Source of the DNA: Gordius sp. MW1
Lineage: Eukaryota > Nematomorpha > Gordioida > Gordea > Gordiidae
Length of the DNA: 64,000 bases
Assembly (NCBI GenBank): GCA_964036665.1
Contig: OZ038532.1
Coordinates: 16,572,537-16,636,536 of the forward strand
Direction: 5' to 3'
Made by a program: the position numbers and the translations under genes. Below the pieces are notes generated by a model that was not told where the DNA came from, did no database searches, and was given only the letters and a program-made list of their open reading frames with translations. This document shows, one piece after another, positions 13,101 to 25,245 of this stretch (within the stretch, counting starts at the first letter, position 1; each line of letters opens with the position of its first letter).

Positions 13101-16100
13101 ATAATTGTGTGTAAATATTTTAGGGAGTTATTAAACATTTATTTTATACACAGCCAGATTAGTACCAAAAATCGGACATTTTGAAAAATTCGTTAAATTA
13201 AACAATAAACATAAAAAATTATATTCCATAAAACATAGAGTTGTCTAATTAGTTGATAAAAAATACGTTTATGACTGGTCATAGGCTAATTACAATTTTG
13301 AAATTGGTTTCTTGAACTCATAAATATATGGAATTAAATTTCACAATAAAAACATTTTTTGGAGTTTGTTTCAAGTTAATATTGCTTGATTACTAAGCAT
13401 TCAATGTAGTATATATGTATATAAGCTAAGATTTAAAAAATCTTTTTATTACATATTTATGTATTTGATAATTGTCTACATTCCCCTGTTCCCCCTACCT
13501 TCCTTTAAAATAAAAAATCCCGTTCTTCCCTTAGTTGCCAAAATCCAATTTACAAAAAAGTCCCATTAAATGGATTACGTTATTAATTCTTAGATACTTT
13601 CATTAACAATCAAATATATAGTATCGATTATTTCGATTTACCTGTAAACGGTTCATCTAGCTCGGCAAAATCTTTATAAATAAAATTGCTGTAGTCTTTC
13701 CCTATCCAATATTTTCCAGACCCAAGATAGTCCAATTCCGATAAATTAGTCCCTTCAGGATTACCTCGTATTGATAGGGATTTTTCAAGCTTGCGGAGTA
13801 TTTTAAAATCACGTTCGCCTGTGTCTACTTTAATTTCAGAAGATTTCGTTTTACGCTGCTTGGCGAATGTCAAGGCAACCGACAGCAGAAGTCTCACTCG
13901 CTATAAAAATTAACTTTTATTATTCCACTTTATTATATAATAATGTTTAAAACCAAATTATACATTTCCAATTTCCACAAAAAATTGTTATTTTAAAAAT
14001 TTAGCGATTTTCCAACAAAAGATTAGGTTCGTTAATATCATAAAATAGGCAGATGAGACCGGTGCTAGAAGGCCCACTAAAAATTAAATCGCGTTTTAAA
14101 TAAAAATTATCATTTCAAAATTTATGTTGAAATATATTTTTGAGGATTTTCTTTTTATAGTTTTTTTACTAATTACGTTTAAAGAAAGCTAAAAAAGTCT
14201 AAAAGTGTTGAAATAATATAAGGAAGGTTAATAGTCCCAACCCGACCCATTCTTTTATACAAATAAAATTTTGTGACAAAAAAACATATTAAAGGGTAGT
14301 TATAAAATAAATATCACTGTACAAAACAAAACTTAAATTAGTTTGAATTATAAACAACAAAATATATATGCACAAAATCAAAAAAATTCCTACTACCCGC
14401 CCAAATTTTTATATAATTTTTTTCTTAAACATATGCAAATTTTATTACAAAATCGAATGCCCCCTCAAACCTAGCCTCGGCCTCCTCTGTCAAAAAAATA
14501 GCCAATTAATTTCTTTAAATGGTAAAAATCTCATACAAAAGATTAAAATTCATGATTTCGTCATTACCAAATTTTATGGTTTTGTCAATATAATTTTAAA
14601 AAACAATCCTATATGTTGTGAACAGCATTTTTTGGAAATAATAGAATTTTCTTAATCCCTAAAATGACACAAAAAAGTACTTTTAGTTTTTCTCTATACC
14701 CATCGTCGCTTTCGAAGTCCCAAAGTTTAGAATAGTGCTCTTCCAAAATATTTTTGGGGCAAGTCAGCTTAGTGATTGAATTCATCAAATTTGGCCCCAA
14801 ATTCTATATATTTTATTTTATAAGCAATTCATTGTTAATTACTTATATTTATTTACAAATAATAAAAGAGACAAATAAAAACAGTAAATATTTTTTTAAA
14901 AAAAAGTTAAACTATAAATTTGACAAAAAATATTTTACTATCTGTCCATCCTTTGGTCCCAAATCGACTAGCCTTAAAGAAATTATATATGTAATGAAAT
15001 TTATTTTCTTACTCATGTGCCTGGCTGTCCCATCGGCCATAGCATATATCTAAACCGCCCAAAAATACTATTCTTTGGTCTACACAAACAATTTTTTCAT
15101 GGTGCGACCAGAAGATTACAGAGTTCTTTAAATGGTATGGATGCCTTAAAACCTGTTTATTTATTATTATTGACATTTTGCATGTTACATATATGTTATG
15201 TGGATGTAGATTTTTAAGGATCTTTTTGCTGTAACTACTTTTTAAACCCATCGCGGCCGGGATTTCTTTGTAGATGAGTATATAAATTTTAACGCCTTCA
15301 TCCTATAATAGATATAAGTATAATCGTATTAATTTAAATGTATAAAGCTATCAATAACTGCAGTTTAAATTGAAAATCTATGGGTTATTAATAAATTGAA
15401 AGAATATTAATAAATGGTTGATAGAGTGATAAATTAAAAACAATGTTTTAATTAAAGTCTGAATTATTTGCAGTTGGTAAACTTACTGCCTTTCTTTTAA
15501 TAATGTTGTCAAATCTCCAAACATCACTGCTATTGATCAATGGTCGTTTCAAATAAATTTGTGGACTTAACCTATAATAAATTTCATTATAATTTCACTA
15601 AAAAATATTATGGACAATTATTAAGTAGTAATTATCGACATTAGATATAAAACATCTTCAAATTCTGCTTAAGGATTGTATAGAGGAGATTTTGCTTTAA
15701 CTCCCACTCTTGATCAAGCCTTAGCTACATTCACTTAATTTTTTTCTTGAAACCAGTATCTTCAAAACATAGTTTTAAACAAATAGCAAACTAACTCAAG
15801 CTAGTTTAGAGACTTAAAACGGATTTTTCATGCTTATTCAGCCAGTTTGTGGGAATAATTTAAATGCCTGGGCCTGTAAACTATAAGCTAGAGTCCGACC
15901 CAACCCGGGCCGAGCGAGTTTAAAAAAATATCATAAATGTGGCTCTATAAATATTTTTTATAATTATAAGCAGTTGCTTATATGTTACAAATGATCAATA
16001 ATAACCATGAAAATGAATCACGGCCCCTCTAGGCCCTGCCAGTAATGTATTTTTTAAAAAAAGCCCCTCCAATCCCGATCCGTAGGCCGGACTTTGCAGA

Positions 16101-19100
16101 TCTCTATTCTGGGATATGTTCAATGGTGGGTTTATATATAAGTCACCCTTGGGAAGTTTGATAGGGTCCGAGACCCGTTCCTTGCTAAAATGGGAGCCAA
16201 AATTTAATGAAAATAAGGTGACTTGTTCAAACTTGTTATTTTTAAGTTGTGTTCGGTGCAACTTTTCATTTTAATTTATTGATATTTTATTTGCAAAAAC
16301 GCGTATGAGCAATTTGCAAGGTAAGATAAGACTGGCTTTTTAGGCTAACTTTGATTCCAATTCTTAGCCAGAGGTTGATCTCCAAAGTTTTGTGAGATAC
16401 ATAAATATCATTTTGGTAAGTCCGCTTAAATTAAGTTAATTAGACGATGCCCGTGGATATTGATAGACAAGGGGAAGGAAGTAACGGCTACTAACTTATT
16501 AATTTTGAACCAGGCAAACATCATCAAAAATCGTCAACCGCTATTTATTTATAAACGCATTTTAAGCAATGATACTCATATAGAAATTTCTAGTACCCTA
16601 AACTAAATATTTAAAATTGGTTTTAATTGACGTTAGGCCTTCTCTTTCATCATATAATAATATATTTTATATGTAAGCTATAGGATAAAAGATTTTATAA
16701 CCCAATTATTTGTCCTAAATTTTATATTCAAGATCATTTCATTTAGACTATGCTAAAATATTAAATAGTGAGCAATATTTTGTCCTAAAAATTGAAGCAC
16801 ATAGCCCAACTTAAATTTGAGACGATTTTTACAAAATCTTATTTTATACCTTTTTGTTTATTATTTAAAGGGCTCAGTTCAAATCTTGGTTTTAGTTAGC
16901 TTTGTCAAATTGTTTCCGTTAACTTACTTCCCATATATATCCCCTCTCAAACATTACAGCAGACTTTTTGAAGAAATGGGGGCGTTATTTAAATAAAGAT
17001 CATCTTGTCCCCTGTCATTCTTAATGTTTAATTTACTAATTTAATTAAAAACATTATTAAAAATTAGTATTTAAATTTTGTTTGATAAAACGATGATATC
17101 TTCTTAATTAAAACATAATATAACTCATCTTTATCTTTACATCCCATTTTTATCAATATCTTTTAATTATTATATCCCCCACGATAATAATAGTTAAATG
17201 TAAAGATTTATTATGAGTTTTTTGCAACCAACTAACAATTTTTGGTGTGGCGGAGCCTATATTTTAGTTTGACATATAATATCACTTTACCTCCCGTATA
17301 CTTTATTTTTAGCAAAGTTATCAAATATTGTTTTGATTAATGTAAAATTTATTCTGCATACCACCAAGCGCTGATGAAAATCTCCTTCTGGGCTGCACAC
17401 AACGCATCCGCAACTTTAGCAAAATATATACCCCCGTCAATAAACCTAGAATAAATATTTATTTATATTGTCTTAAAGCTAATAATTGTAATTAAAGATC
17501 CATAACAATAATCATAAAACAAACAATGATATATACCAACGGCATTGGGATTTATCTCTTGGTGGCATAAATGAGTCAAATCTATGACTTCGTCTTTCAT
17601 CATCCAGATCAATGCTCAGTGCATTATTAATCCATCGTCTTAAACGGTAAACTGTTTCCTTTAGATGAGAAGCCCACAAGTTCTTGTCCGAATCTTCGAA
17701 TTCCAATTGAAACATCCTTAATCAATCATACACATGTCATTAAATGGCATTATCAATGCGTCTATAGTTTGTTAAAAAAATATATTTATAAAAATCATTC
17801 CTACATAATATTTTTTGCACCTTTAATAAATGCGAATTTTAGGTAAAAAAATGGTTGACCAATATTATGTACATCTATGATCCTCCACTTTAAAATATCT
17901 AGCAATAAAAAAGCGCTTGCATTTTCGTAAACATTTTAATTGATGTAATTCATGAGTTATTTAAGTTTTTCATATTAAGAGCTAATTTAAAATTCAAAAT
18001 TTTTTGACAAATAGGTATAAATTTAGTTTATCAATCTTAAGTTTTCTAGCTAGTGAAATTTTTTGATCATTAGTATTTTCTTTAGTTGTAAAAAGAATGT
18101 GTCACTTTAAAAATTTATATGACACAAAACATTATAAAAGAAAACAGATATCCAAACTACAAATAAATATCCACTGTAACTGTAATGGGCTGTAATTCAA
18201 AATTAAATTCGATATTTTGATAATTATAAAAGAAGCTAGATATATAATGAGTCATGGTTTAAAAAGGTTATAAATCAATAATTAAAGAATTATATGAGCT
18301 TTATAAGGTTTTAGACAAATTAATTTATTTAGCAGTTGAAAAATCTTATGTTAACATGGCCTTAAAAATAAACTTTTGTATTTGCCACCTTGTAATCAAA
18401 ATACAAGTTGATTCAGATCAAAATACTTGTTGATTGAGAGTCTAAATCTGCTTTCTGAAATCTTTTGCCCTTAGATTCAAATCATATGAAAATAACTATT
18501 AGATAATCATGGGCGTAGCCAGCATTGGAATTAGAGGGCGCAAAAATGATTATGGAGGGGCAAAATGAACATTTTTGATAATTTAGCCGTAACTTAAATA
18601 AATCTCAACATTTGGATTTCGAGGGGGGCTGCCGTCCTTCCCTACCCCCCTTGGCTAAGCCCATGTAGATAATGATAAAATAAAATGTAAACATTAAGTC
18701 TAAATTAATTAAATTTACAGTGTGAGGAACAATGAGTAAAATACTTCGAAGCATTAGCATTTTATATTTTATCTAAATAAAGTAAGACAAAGCCGAGGAG
18801 GGGGGAATACAGGATGCAACGGGTGGAGGTCGAGTCATATCATTGTTAAAATCAATAATTTCACACCATTACGTTTCAAGTCAAACTCTCTCTGTAAATC
18901 ATTTAAGAAAGAACTATATTGTATTTTAGCTATGACGCTCGCTTTTACCAATTTCACTGGTGTGTTGTTGTAAGCAAAATGCTAATATAAGCATCAGGTG
19001 AGTTGGCCTTGAGCTCAAAGTATAGAACCAATGAATTTTTTATTTCTATTCAAAACATTAAGTTTCATTGGTTGGCCTAAATTTAGTTTAAAATTGAACT

Positions 19101-22100
19101 TGTCGTTTAAAATTTATTGGCAAGGGTGTTTTTTTTATAACTTCTCTATAAAATAATTGTTGCCTGGTCTACCATATGTCAAGTGACCGATAACGGCCAA
19201 GCGTTCACCAGGGCCAAACCAAATTTTTGTGTTTAATACGGTATACGACACGTGTTGGCTCTTCTTTAGCACCAACGGATTAGCCACGCGACATGGAGCA
19301 ACAGTGTAGGGCAGCTGAAATTAAAGTGGATTAGGTGACAAATAGGATATGAACAATGCATTCCCTCTTTTTCTCGTTGAGCTATTAAGACAGTGTTTTT
19401 AGTAGGTTTCCACGAGTACCGATCCTTGTATTTGTGGACTGTAGACGTTGGGGTATCTTAGGTAGTTCCAGGACCGGTTGATATCATATTCACAATGGCT
19501 AAGGGCCTGTGGATATAGTTATTTGAAAAATGTTTAAATCTGTATGAAATTTATTGATCCTTTAAGTCTAGGGGGTAAGTACAAGATTGGTGTCAAAGGC
19601 CGAGCCATAACACCTAGAATCACTTATGGTTAAGATTCAATAATATCTAATGGATGTCGTTTAATATTCAATTATAGTATTAACATCGTGGTGCCAATTC
19701 AAAGTGGTCTTAGAAAAGTTCATGTTAAGTTCTCATTAAGGCCACACGATTTCATGATATTGTCGGCTTTTACGAGAAGGACTATTCAGGGTCAAATGAG
19801 AGTTCGCCCCACGAGTAACGGCATTATCCATATGATGAAAACTCTTATGAATGTTCAAAAAATCCCAGCTGTTTGCCAGGTTTAAAAGGGCGTAAATAAG
19901 CAGAATCCCAGTGCAGCCTAGATAGAAGCTTAGGTTGTGGGACAGTCTGAGCGACGAGGGATTGTTGACACTAATTATGATAGTTTGCCCTTGCTTCGGT
20001 GACGCTCCCTAAAAGCGGTTAGAGATTAGATAGATAGGCCTAGGAAAGGCGACGGATAAGGTGGCTTAAAAAAAATAATTGGGCACAAAAGCACTCAACC
20101 TGTCGGCGCTGCCGGGATTTGGCTGCTCGCTGGCGCCGTTAAGAGATGTCCAACGCTCCTTCCCCATTATTATGCTTAAAGAATGTGGTGTCGCGAAACG
20201 TAGCATACCCTTAGGGTGTTCTAAGTTGTCTGCCCTTGTCACCACCCTCCCTTGTTAAAGTCATCAATCATAGCTTCTCATGGCTTAACTTCCTAACCCC
20301 TTTCCATGTCGTTATGCCTATAGGAAAAACCCAACGCCTTAATGTTTAATTATTGTAAACCAAATATTATGAGATTTGTAAAATATACATATATATAAGC
20401 ACTGTAAAACCTTTTTATTACGACTATCAATCTTTTCCCCTGTGACAATAATTTTTTCTTCCAGCATCGCGCACGCACTCAACAACGCGGCGTTCAAAAT
20501 GTGCGCGAAGCGATGCGGAAAAATTTACGACACTCATTTCATTTATAAAAGGTATAAAATATAGTGCATGTATTTGACCTTTTTTATAATGGACTTAATC
20601 GAACAAGTTCAAAATAATAAATTTTTTTCTATCAAATATTTGTGATTTATGCTCGAAATTTTCGCCTCGCGCTCATCAATTATTCTTTGCTAGAAATTCA
20701 ATTTAACGTAGTGAGTATCTATTAAAAGCATTAAATTGAAAATTTCTTGATTATATTTATTTTTGATTTTATTTATTTTTAATAAAAAAAAATGGATTTA
20801 ATCTTTGTAAATAGCATGAATTAGTATTCTAAAGATAAATTTTTATTTCACTGAGATTTACTAAGGTATACCAAACTTTGGCAATTGTTTGCAATAGACA
20901 AATAAATATTCGTAACATCTATTATATGAGCTAAATTTAAATTTATATGTCTATATATAACACGTTTTACAATATGATTTTTTAATGAGTTATGTAGTAA
21001 TTTGTTCTGAGGCTCTATGTCATTTATAATTAAAACGTGTGGAGTTATAATATCAATTAGTTTATAAAATTCTTACCGGGTTTTATTTACAATCAATATC
21101 CGATTTTGCAGATGATCGATCTGAACTGTGTGATCTAATAGCAAGACTCCATCTATTGTCATTAAGTTAATATTCAAATAGACGAGATAATCATCTTTCA
21201 AAACGACCCAACTATAAATAAAGTGTTAATTAGTATAAAGTATGAGAATCATAATGAAATCTGTGAAATAATACCAGGGTTCCCATTGTTCCAAAAAGCG
21301 TTTTAGCCTATTTCCAGATGTACCAAAAAACTGATAATCTTTTTTTCTAGCTAGCCCTTCTAAGCCTTTTTGAGTTCCGTACTCGGTGTTAAATGACATA
21401 TAACTTACTTGAAAAAACTGTAACTAGACAATAAATAGACAATCCAAAAATAAAAATAAGTTTCTAATTCTAAAGAATTATTTGTATAAATTAGTTGTGA
21501 TAAGAGATTATAATTCTTATTTACTAAAATTGGGTGGTTCCGCAATCTTTTGTCATTTGCAAGGTTTTGGAGATATCTTTCCAACTTATCCTTAAAATAA
21601 TTATTTTATATTGAATGTAGAGATTACTATAAAGTCTTTATTCATATAATTCCAAAAGAAGTCAAGATAAGTTGGCACTTCTTTATCGACTCCAAAAAAG
21701 AAACTATGTGATTATGCAAATTATACACTTTACATTTATAATATAGATGCTAGATTATTTTATAAACTTTAGCATTTAGATAATCGGTAATAATTTACAT
21801 ACTTGAAAACATATTTGGTGAATGATCCTTGATAAAATCTATATTTTAAAGTTTGAACTTCGTTGTATTTCCTGTAAACGCTCCATTTAAAAGTTCCGTG
21901 TTCGATTAGTATAAGATATCTTAAGCAAAGAAAATTTTATTAGCTATGAAATTATATCAAGAATGTTGTTATAACGATCAAAATTTATTATGCAGCAAAA
22001 TTCATGTTTACTTTCTAAATTTTTTATCATATTTAGGGATGGAAATGTATATTGGGACGTCAGAAATCCAATTATCCAAAAGCTCAACATCATTTAGAGT

Positions 22101-22196
22101 TGTATATGAAGATATGCCTAAATGTTGTTGTAAATTGGTTTTATTTGAATAAAATTTATTTGCTATACCTGAATATTTTTTTATTAGGGATAACAT
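7134..22196 (-). CDS. Pld: Phospholipase D1/2-type enzyme (PX-PH-HKD), about 21 exons
   Basis: Hydrolyses phosphatidylcholine to phosphatidic acid and choline at membranes. In-phase exons, 5' to 3': 22012-22196, 21803-21919, 21628-21703, 21525-21590, 21275-21417, 21077-21211, 17537-17716, 17362-17445, 15487-15571, 15189-15302, 15013-15152, 13642-13900, 10479-10597, 10327-10434, 8493-8603, 8345-8433, 8105-8268, 8004-8071, 7718-7938, 7497-7614, 7134-7379. Order seen: PX (exons 1-5; [10 protein letters not shown]), PH (exons 5-7; [12 protein letters not shown]), first catalytic motif HHEKIVCVD (exon 11, H413/K415/D420 in this model), [42 protein letters not shown], second catalytic motif [11 protein letters not shown] with GSANINDRS (exon 19), and a conserved C-terminal tail ending LYT. 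All key residues are intact. The 15,013-13,900 join does not close in phase, so a short exon in the variable loop is missing (a candidate lies near 14,670-14,780). The start Met has an in-frame upstream stop. A possible AATAAA follows the stop codon at 7103-7108. Total is about 945 aa, near family size. Confidence 0.93.
8917..9135. mobile_element. Fold-back MITE in a Pld intron
   Basis: Begins TCAGCTATAAAAAT and ends with the complement ATTTTTATAGCTGA. The inverted arms are about 85-90 bp each and match almost throughout (shared core ACCGATAAA-CAGCCTATGAAAT), separated by a short loop. The open frame across it is an artefact of the palindrome. No clear target duplication. Confidence 0.75.
9878..9978. 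mobile_element. 101-bp hairpin MITE with perfect 9-bp target duplication
   Basis: ATTTTATAT flanks both sides (9869-9877 and 9979-9987). Ends are GGTGGCCC and GGGCACC. The centre is a near-perfect hairpin with arms CGCCGAATTTAATGTCCCC and complement. The 9-bp duplication suggests Mutator-like mobilisation. It lies in the Pld intron between 8,603 and 10,327. Confidence 0.75.
11082..11353. repeat. Diverged MULE-MITE relative nested in the hAT element
   Basis: Shares, in inverse orientation, the internal block of the MITE at 6066-6318, including CTCCCTCCCCATTTGAGA and CATTTTGGACTGT. The ends form an imperfect inverted pair around CCCAAAATNCAANG and GACAAAATA. TTAGGG-like motifs (about 11,190-11,250) are internal to this repeat family and are not telomeric. 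Confidence 0.5.
11881..12133. mobile_element. Fold-back MITE with about 85-bp inverted repeats
   Basis: Starts CCCCTTTCAGGAGTGCCGCA and ends with its complement. The arms are nearly identical for about 85 bp and contain TAATTAGCGCCATCTATAGG. The roughly 80-bp spacer has no coding content. The high arm identity suggests recent activity. No target duplication could be settled. Confidence 0.75.
18508..18665. mobile_element. hAT MITE of the CATGGGCGTAGCC family (copy 2)
   Basis: The perfect 8-bp duplication TAGATAAT lies at 18500-18507 and 18666-18673. Ends are CATGGGCGTAGCCAGC and TTGGCTAAGCCCATG. Located in the 3.36 kb Pld intron between the exons ending at 17,716 and starting at 21,077. Confidence 0.85.
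19150..20340. other. Higher-GC block of unknown origin in a Pld intron
   Basis: About 1.2 kb distinctly richer in G+C than the surrounding intron. A 65-codon plus-strand open frame (19688-19885) has no recognised domain. The text is suggestive of a decayed retroelement or captured repeat, but no RT, protease, tRNA or rRNA signature could be confirmed. Confidence 0.3.
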
Positions 22197-23974
22197 CTTA
22201 TATCGATTTAGGGGCTTGATTTATTAAAATAAAACATATGCTCTTCAGCGTCATATGAAGCTAACTTTATAAAGATTCTAAACTTGCTATGAGTAGGATC
22301 ATAATATTTTTTGGCAAGGGGATATTAATAAATTAAATTTGCCAAAGGTACATAAAATAATTTAAGACAATTGCCAGTTTTTTCTTGGAGTGGGAAATGA
22401 ATTTGCTAATAGATGAGGCCGATCAAGGCTTTGTTAACCACAGTTGTCTAGCATATAGAAAAGTTAAAAGTTAATCAATGACTTTCAAGGCTATTTCAAA
22501 CACATCACGCGACCCCAGGGATTCACCGCAAAAAACATGAAAATTTGTAGAATAACTTATTAAAACCAGGATGTTAATCAATTGCTTAAAAAATTAAAGT
22601 TCTCAACAAAATGTGTACAATAATTTAATATCGTAATCAATAAACAAAAAGGCTCCGTATTGTCACTTTAAAATCCTCAGTTTAATATTCAAAATGCCTA
22701 ATATAATTTATTTTCCAAAAAATGATTCCTTTTTTGCTCTAAAATTTTTTTGTGTATATTTTTATTCTAAAATAGTTAAAAACGATTTGGCATAGTTGAA
22801 TTGAAACTAAATAGCATCATAAAACTTTGAACAAATGGAATACTAAAAGATGATTAAAATTTTGAACATCAAAATATTTACTAGGCATTTAATTATTTTA
22901 CAAAGCGAAAAATTATTTTATAAAATTTGTACAATACTTTTTCATAAAAAGAAAGTAATCATTTAGAAATACCAATTTATACAAGCATATCAAGGATTTA
23001 GAAAACTATAAATGCCAAAACGTTCATTAATAAAATATTCTACATTATAACATACGTTCATGAAAAAAATATTTACTAATAAAAAATCTGCCCACAGGCC
23101 TCTTTAAAATTTAATCTCCCAAGGGCCTTAAACAAATCCCCTAGGACCTTCATTATTTTGCTGCATTATAAAAAACCTTATAAGTCTAATTAATGTCAAG
23201 TGCGACCCTTCTCTACATGTGTGGCATCTAGATGTAAGACCTTGGCAGGCAGCCATCCGGAAGTAGCCAAAGTCATTTGCATAATAAAAACTATTGTACA
23301 TCACACTTAACGATGCAAAAATGTGACGTTTTACCGCCTACCAGGCGCGTACGTTCGGCCTATGGGCGAGGCCACTGTCGTAAAATTAGATTTTCTGGGT
23401 GGCTCGGGAGGGCACCATAACAAGATTCTAGCAATTCAGGCCTAATAAGATTTTTACATAGTGTGTTATATTGTTTTTGTGAATTAACTTGTCACCTTTT
23501 TATTTGATTGTATATTATCTATTAATCGTATTTCTTGTCTAAAAACGATGATTAAATTAGTCATTTTTTTAAAATATTGCAATATTACAGCTGAAAAATT
23601 CAAAAATTATTATTTAGGGCAGCAGTTCGGGCAGCTTTAATAATTCGGACTTGGCCGGACAGAATTTTAAAAGAGTTTAGGGCGCGGGCGAGTAATTTAA
23701 ATATAACTTCGGACTGGGCCGGGTTGGGGTAGAAAATTTTAACAATCTGATTACTAAAAAGATGAATTATGTGTATAAAATATAGGACGCTATGAAAAAT
23801 ATTCATTATAAGACAAGGTTATATTTTGTTCCTGGCGATTTTCTATCTAGAATTTGACCTGAGGTCGGAACATTAGCGATGAATTGTTAATTTAGCCAAT
23901 CCATTCTAATTGCAATTTCTTTACCTTGGAAATTTTCTTTCAGTGGTGCATGTGGTTAGGGAGAGACAAAAAGG
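22197..23974. other. Intergenic spacer upstream of Pld, with a degraded hAT-end fragment
   Basis: AT-rich without convincing genes. At about 23,625-23,745 a decayed (C)GGGC/GGACT-rich block with AGAAAATTTT resembles the subterminal arrays of the element at 33,643-34,759. It is probably one remaining end of a similar hAT MITE. The Pld promoter should lie just above 22,196, but no defined motif was identified. Confidence 0.35.
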
Positions 23975-24509
23975 TGTGGTTATATTAGTAATGAATTTTA
24001 TTAATCTACAATATAATGGATTACTAATTTGACTATTAATTTATTAATCTAACTATAATGAATTACTAATTTAACTACTAATTTATTTGTTTCACCTTAC
24101 AATTTATTCCGAATCGTGATAATAATACAAATTAAGGCAAAATCTTTATAATAGTGGAGATTAATGTTACTTTGTGGTACATAAATTATAAATGATGAAG
24201 AGATATTATAATGATGGAGAAATATTATAATGATGGTGAATTCGATATATCTTTCGGTTTTAATAATTTGCACATGTTTTAGAAGCCGTCACGATGTTTA
24301 TTTAATATCACGCGCTATTGTATATAACGCGGCTAACAAGAACAAAGCAATAAACATAAGCAATTAAAAACAAAGAGATCATTGATAGATAGAAATAGCC
24401 CAGACATTAGAGAGATGAATAGAATAGGGGAAGATATAAAAATAAAGAGTAAAATAGAATAAGGGAAGATATAAATTAAAGAGTAGCACATGGCACGTGG
24501 GATGCCACA
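23975..24509 (-). repeat. 3' LTR of the gypsy element
   Basis: 535 bp. On the element's strand it begins TGTGGCATCCC and ends CCACA, the expected TG...CA with a 5-bp terminal inverted repeat. It is closely similar to the right-hand copy, including the block ending CACGTGGGATGCCACA. Confidence 0.8.
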
Positions 24510-24520
24510 TCATCCCTTTT
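24510..24520 (-). other. Polypurine tract
   Basis: On the minus strand AAAAGGGATGA directly precedes the LTR start TGTGGCATC. This is the position of the plus-strand primer in LTR retrotransposons and independently fixes the LTR edge. Confidence 0.6.
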
Positions 24521-24552
24521 AAGTATGACCCATAGAGGACGGGAGCGAGGAG

Positions 24553-25216
24553 TCAAGTCGATGTAGCGCGCCGTAGAACGTAAGGGAACGGCCTCCTGAA
24601 AGACATCGTTGGGTCCCAAATTGCTACCCATTGGTTTCGTCTTGCTGACCCCCCCCCCCGCGCTGCATCCCACGCCGCCTGGTCATTTTCTCTTAGTGTA
24701 ACTGACGCCAACACAGTATCTGTGTCTACCCCCTCAGCTTGATCGAGATGCATTGCTACATCGACAGCAACCTCGTTCATGCCAGGGTTCACAGATTCAC
24801 CCGCCGTGACGCTAGCTACATACAGCAGTGCCGTAGGTCTACACGCTGGCCTTCGGTGCCGACCATGGCCCCCACGACACCACCGGCTTACCCTGAAACA
24901 CGCGCCACCGTCAGGGCAATCTCCATGCCCCTCCGAACCGGGCGGACCGCCGGGAGAACTTCTCGGGGATTCCTCCGAATCCGTGCCGCCGAGAAGACGC
25001 TTCTCCCTGCGTACCATCCTTGGCTCACGCTACCTTGCATTGTATTCCTAGGCTGCGTTGCTCTGCCCAAGGAATAACTCTGTTCGCGGAAGCGGACGAT
25101 ATGTGGGATACCGTCTTGTCCAACCACGAACGAAACATGCAAATGGGTTGGGGCGTATGAGGATCGATCACCTCCACCATTACCCTGAACCGGCACCATA
25201 ATGCTATGATATCCAT
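24553..25216 (-). pseudogene. GC-rich 3' segment of the gypsy internal region
   Basis: Sits between the integrase end (displaced by the Helitron) and the polypurine tract. Three overlapping frames read as one decayed coding region, with HLHVSFVVGQDGIPHIV and Arg/Pro-rich stretches such as RIRRNP and RPVRRG. The composition is far richer in G+C than anything else in the window. It could be the tail of the integrase polyprotein, an env-like third frame or captured sequence; no domain is recognised. A poly-C run interrupts it at about 24,650. Confidence 0.45.
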
Positions 25217-25245
25217 CTAATGCAAAATAATATATACTTATACTA

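Noticed and set aside
20460..20530. CG-rich stretch near 20.5 kb as a possible RNA gene or promoter island
   Set aside because: Only about 70 bp, inside a Pld intron, with no fold or motif that could be supported.
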